A stretch of 64,000 nucleotides of DNA from Hydra vulgaris (lineage: Eukaryota; Cnidaria; Hydrozoa; Anthoathecata; Hydridae): the NCBI RefSeq assembly GCF_038396675.1, contig NC_088931.1, positions 74,309,501 through 74,373,500 of the forward strand, read 5' to 3'. Position numbers and translations under genes: made by a program. Each line of letters opens with the position of its first letter. Positions within the stretch are counted from its first letter, which is position 1. The notes below the pieces were generated by a model that made no database searches, was not told the origin of the DNA, and saw only the letters and a list, made by a program, of their open reading frames with translations. Positions 48,651-60,830 of the stretch are shown in pieces.

Positions 48651-51600
48651 TTACAATTCGTCATGGAAGGAGATCTGGAGAACATGGTCGAATTCCGGGT
48701 CTTCTTCAACTTCTAGTTCTTCATATGAATCACCATTTGTTTCTTTGTAACAATAGCCGTTACATGCACACAGCTTAGTGCATGGTAAACCATGTCGTTT
48801 ACATGAACAGTTTTTACACTCAGTTTTGCACGAACAACGAATCAGTTCCTGGCAATGTCGAGAAATCTCCGGCAGAGTGCACCAAAGTGGTGTATAGCAC
48901 TCATCAGCAGTATCTTTCCATCCCCATTCAGTGGGTAAATATCCTGGAGTAACAGCAGACAAGCATTGTTTCCATAAGTGTGCCTGCAGTGCTGCTCTCT
49001 TTGTGTGCTGCAGAAGAGCGTCTGCAGTCGGCGGAATGTTTTCAATTGCTCTATTCTTTATGGTGTAGAGTATACGGCGGCATTCGTTTACGCCAGCAGC
49101 GGTTGATGATCGATCGTACATCAATACTACAAATCGCTCAATGGCCTTCATTGCCGTATCAGTTAAGACATCATTTTTTAAGTCTGACGTGGAAAGATTG
49201 TGAAATGCAGCATCAACTACTCGGTATTTCATCCACGCTTTCCATGCCGTTCGTTTTCCAATCCCACAGAATGTTGATACTGTGTCACATCCGGTGAAGG
49301 CATGGAAGAATGGTAAATTTGACGATACACCATCTGGAATGTGTTGATGTAGATGGTGAACTCCTATCATTCGTCTTCTTTTTCCAACTCCAAAATCAAT
49401 CCACAACTCTTTCACTCCAATCATCTGGCTAAACACAGAGAGAGCTATAACGACCACATCGGAGTCCACAGTGCGTATAGTTATAGTTAAGTTGCCATTT
49501 TTCAGTGCATGATTAGCATGGAGCAAAAGACGGCCATCTGCCTCTTCAGCACTACAAGGAGATATGGACGATACATCTAAATCTTGTTGACTGGCACATG
49601 CAGTTTCTTCAATGGTACAAACAATAACTTTTCCAACTACGGATTGCGTTAAAACGAATCTGGAAATAAGGCCGAACAGTTGCGTCTTATTGAAGTCCAC
49701 AGATAGGAATTTGTCAAACTTTTTTGGAATAAGTGTACCCATTGTGACGTTTATGCGTTGCCCTGATCCACGATCTTCCCGTGTTTCGGACTTCAAGCTT
49801 TTTGGTACATACCAATCAAAAACAATGTCAAGGCGCTGCACGGATCTCAGAAGTCTGTCCACGAATGGTCCAATCACATTTTCGCAGTAGTCAGAGAATG
49901 TCTTTGACGATCTCGGGTGAAGCATGTGTACGAGTGCTGCACCATCAACAATCAGAGCAGAAACCTTATAGTCAAGGTTGAAGTCTTGTTGTTTCTCGCT
50001 ACCATACTGTTCCAAACAAATGAGGACATCTGATTTGCTGGTGGCCTTACGCTTCCTTCCGAATTCAGAAATTGACGGCGGATAACGGTTGTTTTCGTGT
50101 GAAAAGAAATCCTCTATATCACTAACACGATTTTGACTTGCTACATACATTTTACAAAAGTAGTTGGAGTCATGTTTAAGATCAGCGATTTTAGTTTTAT
50201 GTTTGGAACCTGGAATTTTCAAACTGTGGAACAATTCAAATTTGTTTCTTTTCAAAGGCTCATGAATTGACTTTTGTCTGGACACAAGACGGTCAGCTAC
50301 GTACTCGTTGTATTGCTGTTGCCCTGTGATCTTGGCTTCTTGAACAGCTTTTTCGGCTGAATTGGACATTATAATCTTATGGTTGTCTGCTGTCTGCAGT
50401 AACTGCTCCGCAAAAGGATTCCCATCATCGCGCATAGATTTCACCACTTCAGACACGTGATGAAGATAACGAGTCTGAAAACTGTTTCTGTCTTCATGAT
50501 GGCGACGGTGTTGATAACCCAAAGAAGTGGAACTGCGAACTTCATTCTCTAACTCATTAATCATTCGAGAAATTTCTGGACCAGCCACCATCCACTTAAG
50601 AAGAGCAGTTTCGTTATGAAGTACATTGATTGCTCCTCCGTCACTCTTGATCAATTTGTTGTTTTGTTCATGAAGCTGGTCATCAGACATGGCAGAGAAG
50701 TCCGCGTTAGTTTTCCTACTTGTGAAGTGGCCCTTTTTGAATTCCTCAAACACATAAGGGTGTCGGACAGGTAGCTCTTCCAAGGTTTTGATGAAAACCG
50801 GCAACCAGCGAGAGTAATTAGTTAGATCAAGTGCGAAGAACCACGGAGCAATCTGCTTTAGCATTCGCACGTACTCCTCGAAGTTTGATTCGCGAATACT
50901 GCGCACAAAACTCAGTAGCAGGCTCTCCAACTCCATAACGGTTTGCCAATAAAGAAACTGATTAGATTCGTTGCTTTTCCTGGAAATCCACTCTTCCAAT
51001 GACTCAACAAAGTCCTTACAATCTAGCTTATACGCCTCATCACGAAGAATGAAAAGAGATGCCAGGCTCACTTCGTGCGCATATCTTGTTCTCTTTATGT
51101 GCGACGATTTAAGCAGCGACTCACTCCTTCCAATGCTAGCAACCTCTGCTTTTATGAACATTTCAGTCCAACCACTGCCCTTCAATCACTTTCCAATCAT
51201 GTTTTGAATGGCCATTTCAATATGGAGTCCACCCATCATAATGACTATTTTATCCTCTCCATAAACATCCGGAAACTTCCATTGTATATACTTTGCAACT
51301 GCGTACACGGGCTGATCACCAGTTATAACAGCACCTTGTTTGTTATTGACAGCACTCGTTATTTTTATTATTACATCCATCAAATGGCGTACTGTTGCTG
51401 GAGACTGAATGTGATCTGTTAGCAATGGCAATAGTATATTATGACATGGAAAGGTTGCTGGATGCATATTTCTTTCCGCATGGAAAGCAGCGAATGAAGT
51501 TTTATTTGTTGATGTGTTATACACAGACTCCTGCACAGAATTTAGCCAAGGTGTCAACTGCTCAATGGTTATTGGATCACTAGCAATAGGTGATGCATTC

Positions 51601-53286
51601 ACGGTGGTCATTAGTGGTTCGGAAACAACATTATTCGTTGCAGGGAGAGTGGTGTATGTATCCGGCAATTTGCTATTGATTTTCCTAGACCAAAGGAGTC
51701 CATCTGAAGTGGATTTTGAATTTGAATGGGGAGTATCCGGATGCTGAATAATTGTGACGCTAGAGCCGTGGAATGAATCGTTAGATGTAGTTGAAGATGT
51801 GATCAATATTGTCTATCGCAGCTGTTGTAAAAACACTTTCAGACAGGCAACTTGGTATCACATGACCTATTTGCTCATAAAATTTGCACTTTTCATTAGT
51901 CAAACTTGATTCAATTTCTTGAACTCGGTCATATGAAATACTTAAACCTAGAGAATTCAATTTGTCGACAACTGATCTTTTCCGAGTGCAGTTATGGATC
52001 ATCAAACCAAGGTACACGGCCAATGGAGTTTCTTGGTTTGCTTGATGACGTATTTGTTGAGGTCTGTTGGCTCTGCTACGCTTTACACTATTAAATCGAA
52101 TTAACTGTGCAATGGAATAAGCAGCTTCCTGCTCGGGTGCGGAAGCAGGTGAACCATTGTCGATATTGTAGCCTCCTAAAAGAGTATTAACAAAATTTAC
52201 AAGGGAAGGTGGCACACAATCACGAGATCCAAAGTCGCCTATAAGCGAGCCGCTGAATTTGGGAAACTCTCTAAACATATTTCTACGGAGAATACCAGCT
52301 GCCTGAGCAATGCAAATACCGTCCGACATATCGTTGAAGTTGCAAGCATCACGTATGGCATTACCCACATCTGGCTCAAAGCTTAAGATGACTTCTTTAC
52401 CACACTTGTCTTCCCTCAAACCAGGAACTAAGGAAATTAAATCGTCCTTCAGTCTAGTTCGGTTGATAGACTCAGACTGAACTCCGAGACTCGACATACG
52501 ATCTGCACAAAGTTTATTGATATCAGACAGCTTAAAAACAGGGGATGATGTACCATATATAAACATCTCTTCCATGTAACTAACCAATTCCGCAATGACA
52601 GAGCCATAAGTCAATCGATAGAGATTGTGTTCATCATTGCTAAAGGAGCGCTCATGACTGCGGGCTCTGTTGAGAAATCCCCTGTAACAGTCTTTATGAT
52701 ATTTGACTTCGAGTGCTATGAAATCTTGGTTTGCTATTTTGTTAAGCAGATTTGTGTCCTGCATTTCAATGGCTAGAGCATACACTTTTGGGCCAATTTC
52801 TTTTGTGCTTGCCTGTACTAAGGGGTTGCCTTTCACAGATTTACCATCACAAAACAAACAACAACTTTTTATGTCAACTGCTTTACATGAGGATCGCATG
52901 CACCTAGCAGAGCTCTGGGCGTTTTCAGAATCATCTTGCACATTTTGGTTTCTCTCAATGATTCTCTGCAGTTTCTGAGAGTCGTACTTGTTTCGGCAAA
53001 GCTTGTGGTACTTTGCCTTATTAACAATTAATGCGTGCAATAACTCCTTTCCATCACTTATTTTATCCAAGCGAATAGTTGGTGGCAAAGCTTCATGATT
53101 ATCGAACTCGATCAAGTTTTCACTTAGAGTTTTATAACCTGCCTCTTTGGGAATTATAAGAGGTTCCGGTGAAACACGCTGACACAAAATGCACAATTCC
53201 CAATTGATATCACGCACAGGAACAAGTACCTCAGGAAATTGTGTGACATCAACAAGCTCTATTTTTCTTCTTTTACTGGTAGACAT
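48651..53286 (-). pseudogene. Giant protein with FEN1/XPG-like nuclease and CXC domains
   Basis: One gene in three blocks. Block 1 (53286-51781; start MSTSKRRKIEL, after an upstream in-frame Met that gives a hydrophobic leader) has two similar Cys/His modules: C45-x2-C48...Y-H107-x2-C110 and C156-x2-C159...Y-H210-x2-C213. A small deletion at about 51790 shifts the frame within the DNIDH/SSTTSNDSFHG context. Block 2 (51806-51189) has TGDQPVYAVAKYIQW and IVIMMGGLHIEMA. An in-frame TGA at 51186-51188 follows IGK, then block 3 (844 codons) starts LKGSGWTEM. In block 3, ALIVDGAAL (D414), DIVFDWYVP (D457), EEADGRLL (E547-D550), TVDSDVVVIAL (D574, D576) and FTGCDTVSTFCGIGKRTAW (D634, helix-hairpin-like) follow the acidic residues of FEN1/XPG. 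Residues 784-810 form a CXC domain (CSCKTECKNCSCKRHGLPC). More G/C-rich than its neighbours. Flanking transposon ends not found. I know relatives only as uncharacterised proteins in other animals. Confidence 0.72.
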
Positions 53287-53329
53287 GATTGTTATTAAAA
53301 CTGAAAGAAATGAAAAGCGCATCACGAAA

Positions 53330-54285
53330 TAAGCATACAGAGTAATACAACATACAGAGCATACAAGTAAATACCTTAAAAAAATAATTTACATATATAC
53401 AAATAATCTTGGTAATATTAATAATTATATTATTAATAGTAATAATAATAATAATAGTAATACAGTAATTACAATAAATAAAATAAATCAATATTACGTT
53501 TTATACAATAATCATTTATACATACATAGCTACAGTTACAAACAGTAAAAAATTGACAAAACGTAACAATTAACGATGACATAAAAACGACTACTACTAA
53601 AAAAATTATATAGATTTAGTAAATATGTTAATCATAATTGTTAAAATATGAAAACCATAATATATTGTACAATAACACAATAACACAATAAACAAAAAAA
53701 ACAAAAACAGAAAAACACTGTGAAAAACAAAAACCAAAAAAAGGGATAAACATTACAAACAAAGCTACCGCTAAAAAAGTACAAAGCATAATAATGTAAT
53801 CAAGCAAACTAGTAACAATAAATAATTCATAAAACATAGAAAGAAAAAAAGAAACACTTTATAAAACTAACATGATGGAGTAAATAACTAGCAAATGATT
53901 TTAATGATTAGCAACAAATAATAAGTAAAGCATTAAAAAAAAATTTTATTTTGATTATATTTTATTCTTATTTAAATTTAATACAAATAAATTTTTCTTA
54001 CAACATTCAAGATTAGACCGTATGGCCACCTCTCATTCACTATAATTTAGACCGTATGGCCATTTCTCATTCACAATAATTGTAATAAAAAACTGAATTA
54101 TAAAATAAAACTAAAATTATAAGTAATTTTCTTTATCAAAAAATGCTTAAATGTAAGTGAATCTAAACCAGCTATTTTTTTTTATTAACATAACGCCTTG
54201 GATTGAATTTTTAGATTAAAGTCGATCAATATCATTATTAAGGGCATTAAAGAGTCTAAAAAGCAAACAAGCTCGTTAAAGTCTA
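53330..54285. other. No gene recognised; 34-bp tandem pair
   Basis: Very AT-rich sequence upstream of the giant gene. TTAGACCGTATGGCCA starts a 34-bp unit at 54013 that is repeated at 54047. No transposon end was recognised. Confidence 0.55.
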
Positions 54286-54288
54286 CTA

Positions 54289-54546
54289 TTGTATGAAAGT
54301 TTAAAAAATTTAAAATTAAATATTTTAGTATTAGAAGAGGAGAAACTAGAAAAAGAACTAGCCTTTGAGAATTCAGCTATTGAAATTAAATGCTTTCTGA
54401 ACACAGCAAAATGGAAAGATAAAGACATGACGAATTTTTACACAGCTGCAACAAAGCTAAGGAACGAAAAAATGCTGTTTGTTTTTACCAGTCATTATTT
54501 TTTAAATATTTTCAGGTTTAGAAATCACTATAAAAATGTTTCTTAA
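54289..54546 (+). CDS. Small unidentified open frame
   Basis: An 85-codon frame starting MYESLKNLKLNIL, strongly charged and helical in its first 45 residues (VLEEEKLEKELAFEN), with a hydrophobic, AT-rich tail that looks non-coding. I recognise no family. It may be a fragment of an exon or a chance frame; no splice partner was identified. Confidence 0.22.
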   Translation: MYESLKNLKLNILVLEEEKLEKELAFENSAIEIKCFLNTAKWKDKDMTNFYTAATKLRNEKMLFVFTSHYFLNIFRFRNHYKNVS

Positions 54547-55005
54547 GCTAATACATCAGTATATCTACAACTGAACAGCGAATTCACCGGTATTAAATTG
54601 ATTGTATGACCATTTTAATTCATACTTATGGAATTGTTTGTCCAAATATCAATCCTATGTTCACTTGCGCTGCAATGAGTAATTTTATTTAAAACAATAA
54701 TCGCACGCAATTTGGCTGCTTGAATTTAAACTTATATATTTTTTATAAGCTATATTTAAAGACCGGTGAATATTTGTTAAAATTTGAATTACGAAGTTTA
54801 CTGAAATGCAAAGATAACTTGGTATTCGACTTAAGTGTCGAGTTAAATAAAAAAGTCAGCTTTCAGTAAAGGTTGGTTATAATTGCAAAGTTTTGCTTAA
54901 TTTTTACTTAGTTTTTGTTTAATTTTAAAGGTTGTTATTTTTTTAATTATAAATGATTAGTTTTAAAATATGTTACATGTTTCATGGATATCAGCCTGTT
55001 TTTCC
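54547..55005. other. No gene recognised
   Basis: AT-rich sequence between the small open frame and the SINE fragment. Nothing coding or repetitive stands out. Confidence 0.5.
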
Positions 55006-55085
55006 GCGCAGCGGTCATTTTCGTCAAGGTTCGCGTTTCAGAGTTAAAGAGTTGGTAGAGGGTTGTAACCACTGTCAAAAATCAA
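55006..55085 (+). mobile_element. SINE body fragment
   Basis: TCCGCGCAGCGG...CAAGGTTCGCGTTTCAGAG...GAGGGTTGTAACCACT matches, with about 80% identity, the body of the minus-strand SINE at 45561-45802. The tRNA-like head is missing. Confidence 0.75.
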
Positions 55086-55284
55086 AAAATAAATGAGTCG
55101 CTCTCGTTAACAACAGTCTTATATAATTTACAACATTAAGTTATAAGATTGTTAACTATAAAGCTATTGAATACTTAATCATTGGAAAGGGAGTTTTTTT
55201 TCAAAATTCGTAATAATATGCTACTAATATATTTATTTTATCAGTTTATTTGAAATCTTGACCTAAGATAGACCTAAACACAAT

Positions 55285-56030
55285 ATAACCATAATAATAA
55301 TAATAATAACGTTTATTTGCATTAAAAACCATACAAAAATAGTTTTAATACAAAAAGGTGAGACAGGTAATCACAAGATTACGCCTATGTAACACTACTA
55401 ATATAAAATTATACATAGATAATTGCAATATAGTTAATAAAGTAAAAAATAAATAATTAATTTCCTTTGGAACATAGATAGTGAAGGAGAATCAACAATG
55501 TGAGCTGGTAAGGAATTCCATAATTTTACAGTTCTTTCGCTGAAGAAAAATCTTCGAGAACTATTTGTACATACATTGCGTGACATAAATTTTTTGGTGT
55601 GACATCTAATGCTGTAGTGACAGTTGGAAGAGGTAAAGAAATAACATAGAGGTAAATCGACAAGATTGTACAATTTTGTATACCATAAAAAGATCAAATT
55701 TGACTCTACGGTATTCAAGCAAATCGAGATCTGGAAGAATAAGTCTCGATGAATAATCAGAGTAAGTAATATGGCATCTTTTACAGATAATTTTGCTGAA
55801 AAATCTTTGGACTTTTTCGATACAACGAATATCTTTTAGAAGATAAGGACTCCACACTGGGCTGCAAGATTCTAAGTTAGGCCGTACATAAACTTTGTAG
55901 GCTTTTACTAGATGAGGATCGTTACGGATAAAAAATTTAAAAAGTAAGTAAAGACGAGAGTAGGCTTTTTTGCCAATACGAGAACAATGCTTGGAGAATT
56001 TTGTATCAAATGATACAGTATCATATCAAC
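55285..56030 (-). pseudogene. Non-LTR retrotransposon 3' fragment
   Basis: Minus strand reads SPYLLKDIRCIEKVQRFFSK (55857), DLDLLEYRRVKFDLFMVYKI, then in another frame DLPLCYFFTSSNCHYSIRCH, RRFFFSERTVKLWNSLPAHI and FQRKLIIYFL to a stop at 55434. This is the typical C-terminal end after the RT domain of jockey/CR1-type LINEs. A (TTA)n run at about 55287-55308 probably represents the 3' tail. The rest of the element is absent (5' truncation). Confidence 0.85.
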
Positions 56031-56239
56031 TTTTGTTGTTAATTTTATATCTATCTACTCAATCTTAGTTAAATGACATAGGAACAAAAATAGTATAGTT
56101 TTTTACATAACACTGTGTTATTTGCAAGTAATTTCTTTTAAATTTGATTCAAATTATAATGTACCCTCAAAATAGTTATTAAAACAATATTAACTTGACG
56201 AAATTCATCGAGGCAGTAACAATTTTGTACTAAACACCG

Positions 56240-57620
56240 ACATAATTTACACTTTGAATATTGCACAAAAGTATATCTACTTTCACAATTTCTACAACGT
56301 TGTGCTTGCCTTGCAAACTAGAAAATACCCATGCTTATCAAAACTTATATCTGAAACAGTTATACTAACAGTTAGTGGTCTTCTTCTTGATGGAAGATTT
56401 ATACTATTGATAAATGGTCGTCCTCTAGCACGTTTGGTTAGTTAATGGGTAATTTTCCAGCTTTAACTAAACTTTCACCAATTTGTAATTGTAACTGTAC
56501 TAAAGAGAGCTGAAATTTTCTAGCTATATTTGATATAATAAACATAGTGCCATGTGTCGTCGATATAGTAACACCTGTTACATATACTGATACCAATGCA
56601 GTAAAATAAATGCTTGTAGTATTTTACTGTACGTTGCTTAACTTTATATAACTTTAAAAGCATTTCGCATTAATCTACACCTCCCCTTGCGAGCACCACA
56701 TTCTTCAGCAACTTTTGGTCGATTATTTGCAATGAATTTGTTCTCTATTTTGACCACCTATAAGCTTTATTTCCTATTTCGCATCCAACAAAGTTTGAAG
56801 TTAACTGAACAATGTTATTGTCATACCATTTAACAATGCATACTCAGAATTAGCATCAACGAAAAAATCAAAACTTTCTCTTTCCTATTTTTTAAGATTT
56901 TTATCATTTTTTGAATAATCTTTAGCTCCTATAATTGATCATTTTGAATAGTTCCAACTGCCCATAAATTATCTTCCTTGAGCTTCAGCATTAAATTTAA
57001 TAATAAAAAGTAGTGTTTTACACTACTGGGAAAACTTTGAGTTGAGCGATAGATGGTAGTGTCACAGTTATTGGCACCTTAACGCTATTTTTAATACTCA
57101 TTTCTGAACAAAAATCGTACCAGTAAATGAAACCATTGCAACTTTGGCACAACATTAGGTAAATACCTTCTAAATGATCTGACGCGAATAATTTTTGATT
57201 TGCCTAAAATGCCTAGTTTATAATGACATTATAAGTAAGTTGATTCGTTGTCCCAGGTTATTGGCACTTTGACTCGATTATTGGCATTCGTTTTAATCCT
57301 GATCTATAGATCCTTAACACCAATTATATTTTTTCCTTTTTATTTATTTATTTATTTTTTTTACAATAACTACTAGGTATATAGTATATTTAATACATAT
57401 ATGTAATAAAAGTTGTAATTTATCAATAAATGCCATGAAACTAAAGAGAATTTTAAAAAATAATATTGTTTAGTTTTGTGCATTCTTGACACGTCAAAGG
57501 AAATTTTTCTTTTAATAAGTTTTTTATGTTTGTCAGCTTTTTGTGCTTCTCAGACATACAGTTTAAGTGCACAACACGATCACATGAATCATAGCTCACC
57601 CACAACTGTGGTCTTTTTTC
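56240..57620 (-). pseudogene. Degraded transposon-type coding sequence
   Basis: The minus strand at about 56450-56240 reads LTKRARGRPFINSINLPSRR, ITVSDISFDKHGYFLVCKAS and, past stops, a Cys-rich stretch CKLCRCLVQNCYCLDEF. Farther on (about 56770-56660) it reads IANNRPKVAEECGARKGRCR. These look like zinc-binding pieces of a transposon protein, but I cannot name the family. The remainder to 57620 is AT-rich, with GGCACTTTGA and TATTGGCA repeats near 57060-57290. Confidence 0.35.
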
Positions 57621-57629
57621 TTATTCATG

Positions 57630-59600
57630 TTATGACTTCCACATGTAACAAACCAAGTTTTTATCTTCTATTGAAATATTGACTTTATTTGTTAGTGTTT
57701 CTCGATGCTCTTGTGTAGATAGAGCGTATCCTAGGCGTTTTTTTCTTTTGTTTTTAGGTTTTTTGGAGACAGAAACTTTTAGTATTTCTTCCACTACCAA
57801 CATTTTTGTTTTACCTTGATCTAAGGAAACTTGTAAATTATCAGGAACTTCATTCATATTTGATCCAAAATCTACGAAGTAATAATTAAAATATATAGTA
57901 AAAGATATTAAAAAGTAAATGAATTTTTTTTACATAAATACTTTTTTTGTTGACTTACTTAATAAGCTATTATCCAAGCTAGTAGAAACGATAGAAGTAA
58001 ATATATTTGACTATGAATTTACAGCACTCTCTATAATGGCAGAACACATAATATTCACATTTTATTGGCCTCAGAGAAAAAGTTATAATAATGTTACCTT
58101 GTTCAAAATGAATTTCATTATTTTCATTCTCAGTATTAACTATTGGCTGACTGTTTATAAATCATGGATTAACAACAAAATCTTTGACTGATGATGTTGC
58201 TAAAACAAAAATTCACTTGATTTTTCGCTGCAAATCAGAGTTGTTAACAAGGCCAAAAGTAGCAAGGCCAAGGTCACATGTTACAAGGCTAAAAGTTACT
58301 AAGCCATGGTCAAGAATAAAGCCAACGCCTACGCAAACATTTTAAAACCAAAGACTTAAATTTTTGCCTTAGGTTAATAAAGTAATTACGTAAAATAAAG
58401 AATGAAAACTTTAATTCTTTAATTTTATGTTTTTTTTTATGAAGTGCAAGGGCAAGGTCAAAGTTAAAAGTTTTAAGCCCAAAAGTTTCAAAGCCTTAAT
58501 TTTTGGCTTAAGGCAAGGTCAAGGCCAAAGACTAACAACTCTGCTTGAAACATCTGTTTATCTTCAATACTTTATTTTAATGAAAATAAAATAGTACTAA
58601 AGTAGAATAAATATAAGAATACACACCTGAGCTATAGGAAGTCTTTGATGGTGGTAGTCTTACTTCTGCATCCATATCTCTCCATATTTCATAAAACCTG
58701 CGCCAGTGTTGGGAACAGTACTCTCTTTGTTCTATTCTTTAAATTGTTTGAGTTCAGCTTCTGACAAGCTTTTCTCTATGCCTTCCAATGCAAGTTTTTT
58801 AGTCACATCAAATGTGTAAATTGGATGTGGAACTTGTTGATAAGTAGAGAGTAGCTTGTTAAAAATAACTCTATCTTGGCAAATGGGTGTAAACCACAGT
58901 GCTCAAATGCTTTTTCATGACTGGAGCAGTTACTTAAATTAAAGCTTTCATTGCCATAGCAGGAAATTTTTCACTTGTAATGCCCGCTCCTGTGTGGCTC
59001 ATCTGCACTTTACGTGGCCAGTTACCTTGAAGTGAGTTCATAACGCCAACATCAGCAGGTTGCTGCACGTGTGTAGCATTTGTGTAGAAGCAGTATATTA
59101 CAATTCCTGTATCTACACCATATTTTGATGCACCGTACCCCAGGCGACTGGAATGACCAGTATAACTTTATAATTATTAAGTATAACTTTTTTTTTATTT
59201 TTTAAGCAACTTTTTGATTATTGTCTTTTATGTTAAGTAAGTTTTTACCCTCCAAATAGCTTTGGAATAATAAAGGAAAGTTTTCTCCTTTATCCATCGA
59301 ATAGAGCTTCTCTGAACTATTATTTCAAGTGGAGCACATCGCTGAAGATTATTAGATAATTTCTGCCTTTTATAAACTACCATAGGAGGAGCCATTACTC
59401 CTGCGGTCAAAAATTTGATTCAGATGTTACAGTTACTTTTTCACTAGTAGTGCAAACACAGTTCAAACATGAGCATCATAAGTGTTGACACTCATGATAA
59501 ACAATAAAAAAACAGTTTCATCTAAATTAAAAATGTCTTCTGGATACTGAATCACATAGTTTATTTCTAATCTTCAATGAATTTTTTAAATTTCTATACT
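57630..59600 (-). pseudogene. pogo-like (jerky/Tigger-type) transposase relic
   Basis: Minus strand: AGVMAPPMVVYKRQKLSN and IRWIKEKTFLYY (59410-59228), then GHSSRLGYGASKYGVDTGIV, CFYTNATHVQQPADVGVMNS and LQGNWPRKVQM (59160-58980), ITSEKFPAMAMKAL with a stop, YTFDVTKKLALEGIEKSLSE, and EVRLPPSKTSYSS ending at the donor CTCAG|GTGTGT (58627). A final exon (57871-57630) starts after CTTCGTAG in the right phase (DFGSNMNEVPDNLQVSL) and holds a basic KPKNKRKKRLGYALSTQEHR tail. The APPMV-x-YK and ATH-x-x-QPADVGV motifs are those of DDE_1-type pogo transposases. Several frame changes and stops; the N-terminal DNA-binding part was not found. Confidence 0.65.
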
Positions 59601-59689
59601 ATGCCAATTAGGACTCTTTGGTGACCAGGGATGCGAAGTTTCATACAATTTTTTAGGGGTATTTTTTACTCCGGACTAATCGGCATTTT

Positions 59690-59820
59690 TTTTTTTAATT
59701 GCAATAATATTTCAATTACAAATGGCCGATATTGTTATTCGCTTGCAATGGATTGGCAATATATTGGGCAATAATATCGCAATATATTGCAATATTGACA
59801 ATAAAATGCAATAAAATAAA
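59690..59820. repeat. AATATTG-rich cluster
   Basis: Repeated CAATATATTG, GCAATAATAT and GCAATATTGAC motifs in both orientations, similar in style to the cluster at 31880-31990. Confidence 0.6.
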
Positions 59821-59999
59821 ATTAATTTGACATGCACCTAGTTTTTTGGACTAATCAGACAACACAATTTAGGTGTCAAATACGGCAGCTGTACACCCTA
59901 TTTCTACAGCAATATAATATAATATAGAGTGTAAGACAGGGTGTGCAAGTGCAACTACATTAGATCACCTGAGCAATGTTTAGAATAGCATTATAAATA

Positions 60000-60170
60000 A
60001 TCATAAGAACATTCCTGGAGGATGTAAACAGTATATCCAGCCGCAGCGCGTCAATCAGCGGCAACGAGTCCAGCAGTAGTGCGTTAAACGAAAAGCGTCT
60101 AGGAGCCGTGCGTCCAGCAGTAACGCGTTTAACAACAGCGCGCCAAGCTGCAGCGCTACAAGGTTAACAT
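60000..60170. repeat. GC-rich imperfect tandem repeat
   Basis: A stretch unusually rich in G and C, built of imperfect 25-35-bp units around GTCCAGCAGTARYGCGTTWA and CAGCGCG. It looks like a decayed minisatellite. Confidence 0.6.
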
Positions 60171-60207
60171 TGATATACACTTTCAATTCTCATATTAAAT
60201 GCGATCT

Positions 60208-60540
60208 CTAAAAAATAAAAAAGACAACAAAATTTATAATAAAATAGATTGTGTATTTGTTTAACACAGAAACATAACATTCATAAAATAAGACAACATT
60301 GTAAGCAGAAAATAGATATAATCGCTCATGACCCCACACCACAATTAAAACGTCACTAATTTGTTTATTCTTTACCAAACTACTTTTGCTACTTTTATTA
60401 TCTCTGAAAAATTGATTAATACTCGCTCGAACAGCACGCCAGTTGTAAGTCTTGAAAACTTTGTCCAGTGCACCTTTAATTTCCCGCACTTTTTCTTTGT
60501 CCATATCAATGCGTGCAGTTGGTCCATTTAGTTCACAAAT
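60208..60540 (-). CDS. Unidentified exon-like frame
   Basis: The frame is open from about 60540 (ELNGPTARIDM) through MDKEKVREIKGALDKVFKTY, NWRAVRASINQFFRDNKSS and KQISDVLIVVWGHERLYL, then becomes hydrophobic and AT-rich. The first 60 residues look coding: amphipathic, basic, with balanced codons. I do not recognise the family. It could be an exon of a host gene or of the neighbouring transposons. No clear splice sites were settled on. Confidence 0.3.
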   Translation of the reverse strand: MCELNGPTARIDMDKEKVREIKGALDKVFKTYNWRAVRASINQFFRDNKSSKSSLVKNKQISDVLIVVWGHERLYLFSAYNVVLFYECYVSVLNKYTIYFIINFVVFFIF

Positions 60541-60720
60541 ATGCGTGCAAGCAAACTACTTTCCAAATCACAATAAATTTTCTTAAGAAGCTACACGACT
60601 CTCGTTTTTGAATGTCATTTAATTTAAAAACGGTATCAAAACCAGGATACACCCTCTAAAAATTAGAATACAGATGAGTTCGGATTTAGTAAGCAATCTG
60701 GTTTTGTAAACATAATTCAA

Positions 60721-60830
60721 TCAGGGTTGCCACCAAATTAAGAAAATTTAACTTAAAACAATCAGGGAAAATCAGGGGGAAATAGTTGATTTAGGAAAAA
60801 ATCAGGGAAAATCAGTGAACTTTTAAATTT
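60721..60830 (+). repeat. hAT-like 5' end and AATCAGGGAAA repeats
   Basis: CAGGGTTGCCACC at about 60724 resembles a CAGGG-type hAT terminus and precedes the hAT-like gene. It is followed by three copies of AATCAGGGAAAATCAG-type sequence. No matching 3' terminus was found in the window. Confidence 0.4.

Noticed and set aside
48980-51583. Several plus-strand open frames opposite the giant gene
   Set aside because: Antisense shadows of a codon-biased gene; no motifs and no composition of their own.
57919-58191. Plus-strand 90-codon hydrophobic frame
   Set aside because: AT-rich, Phe/Ile/Asn-dominated, lies in the intron of the pogo-like relic; looks like chance.
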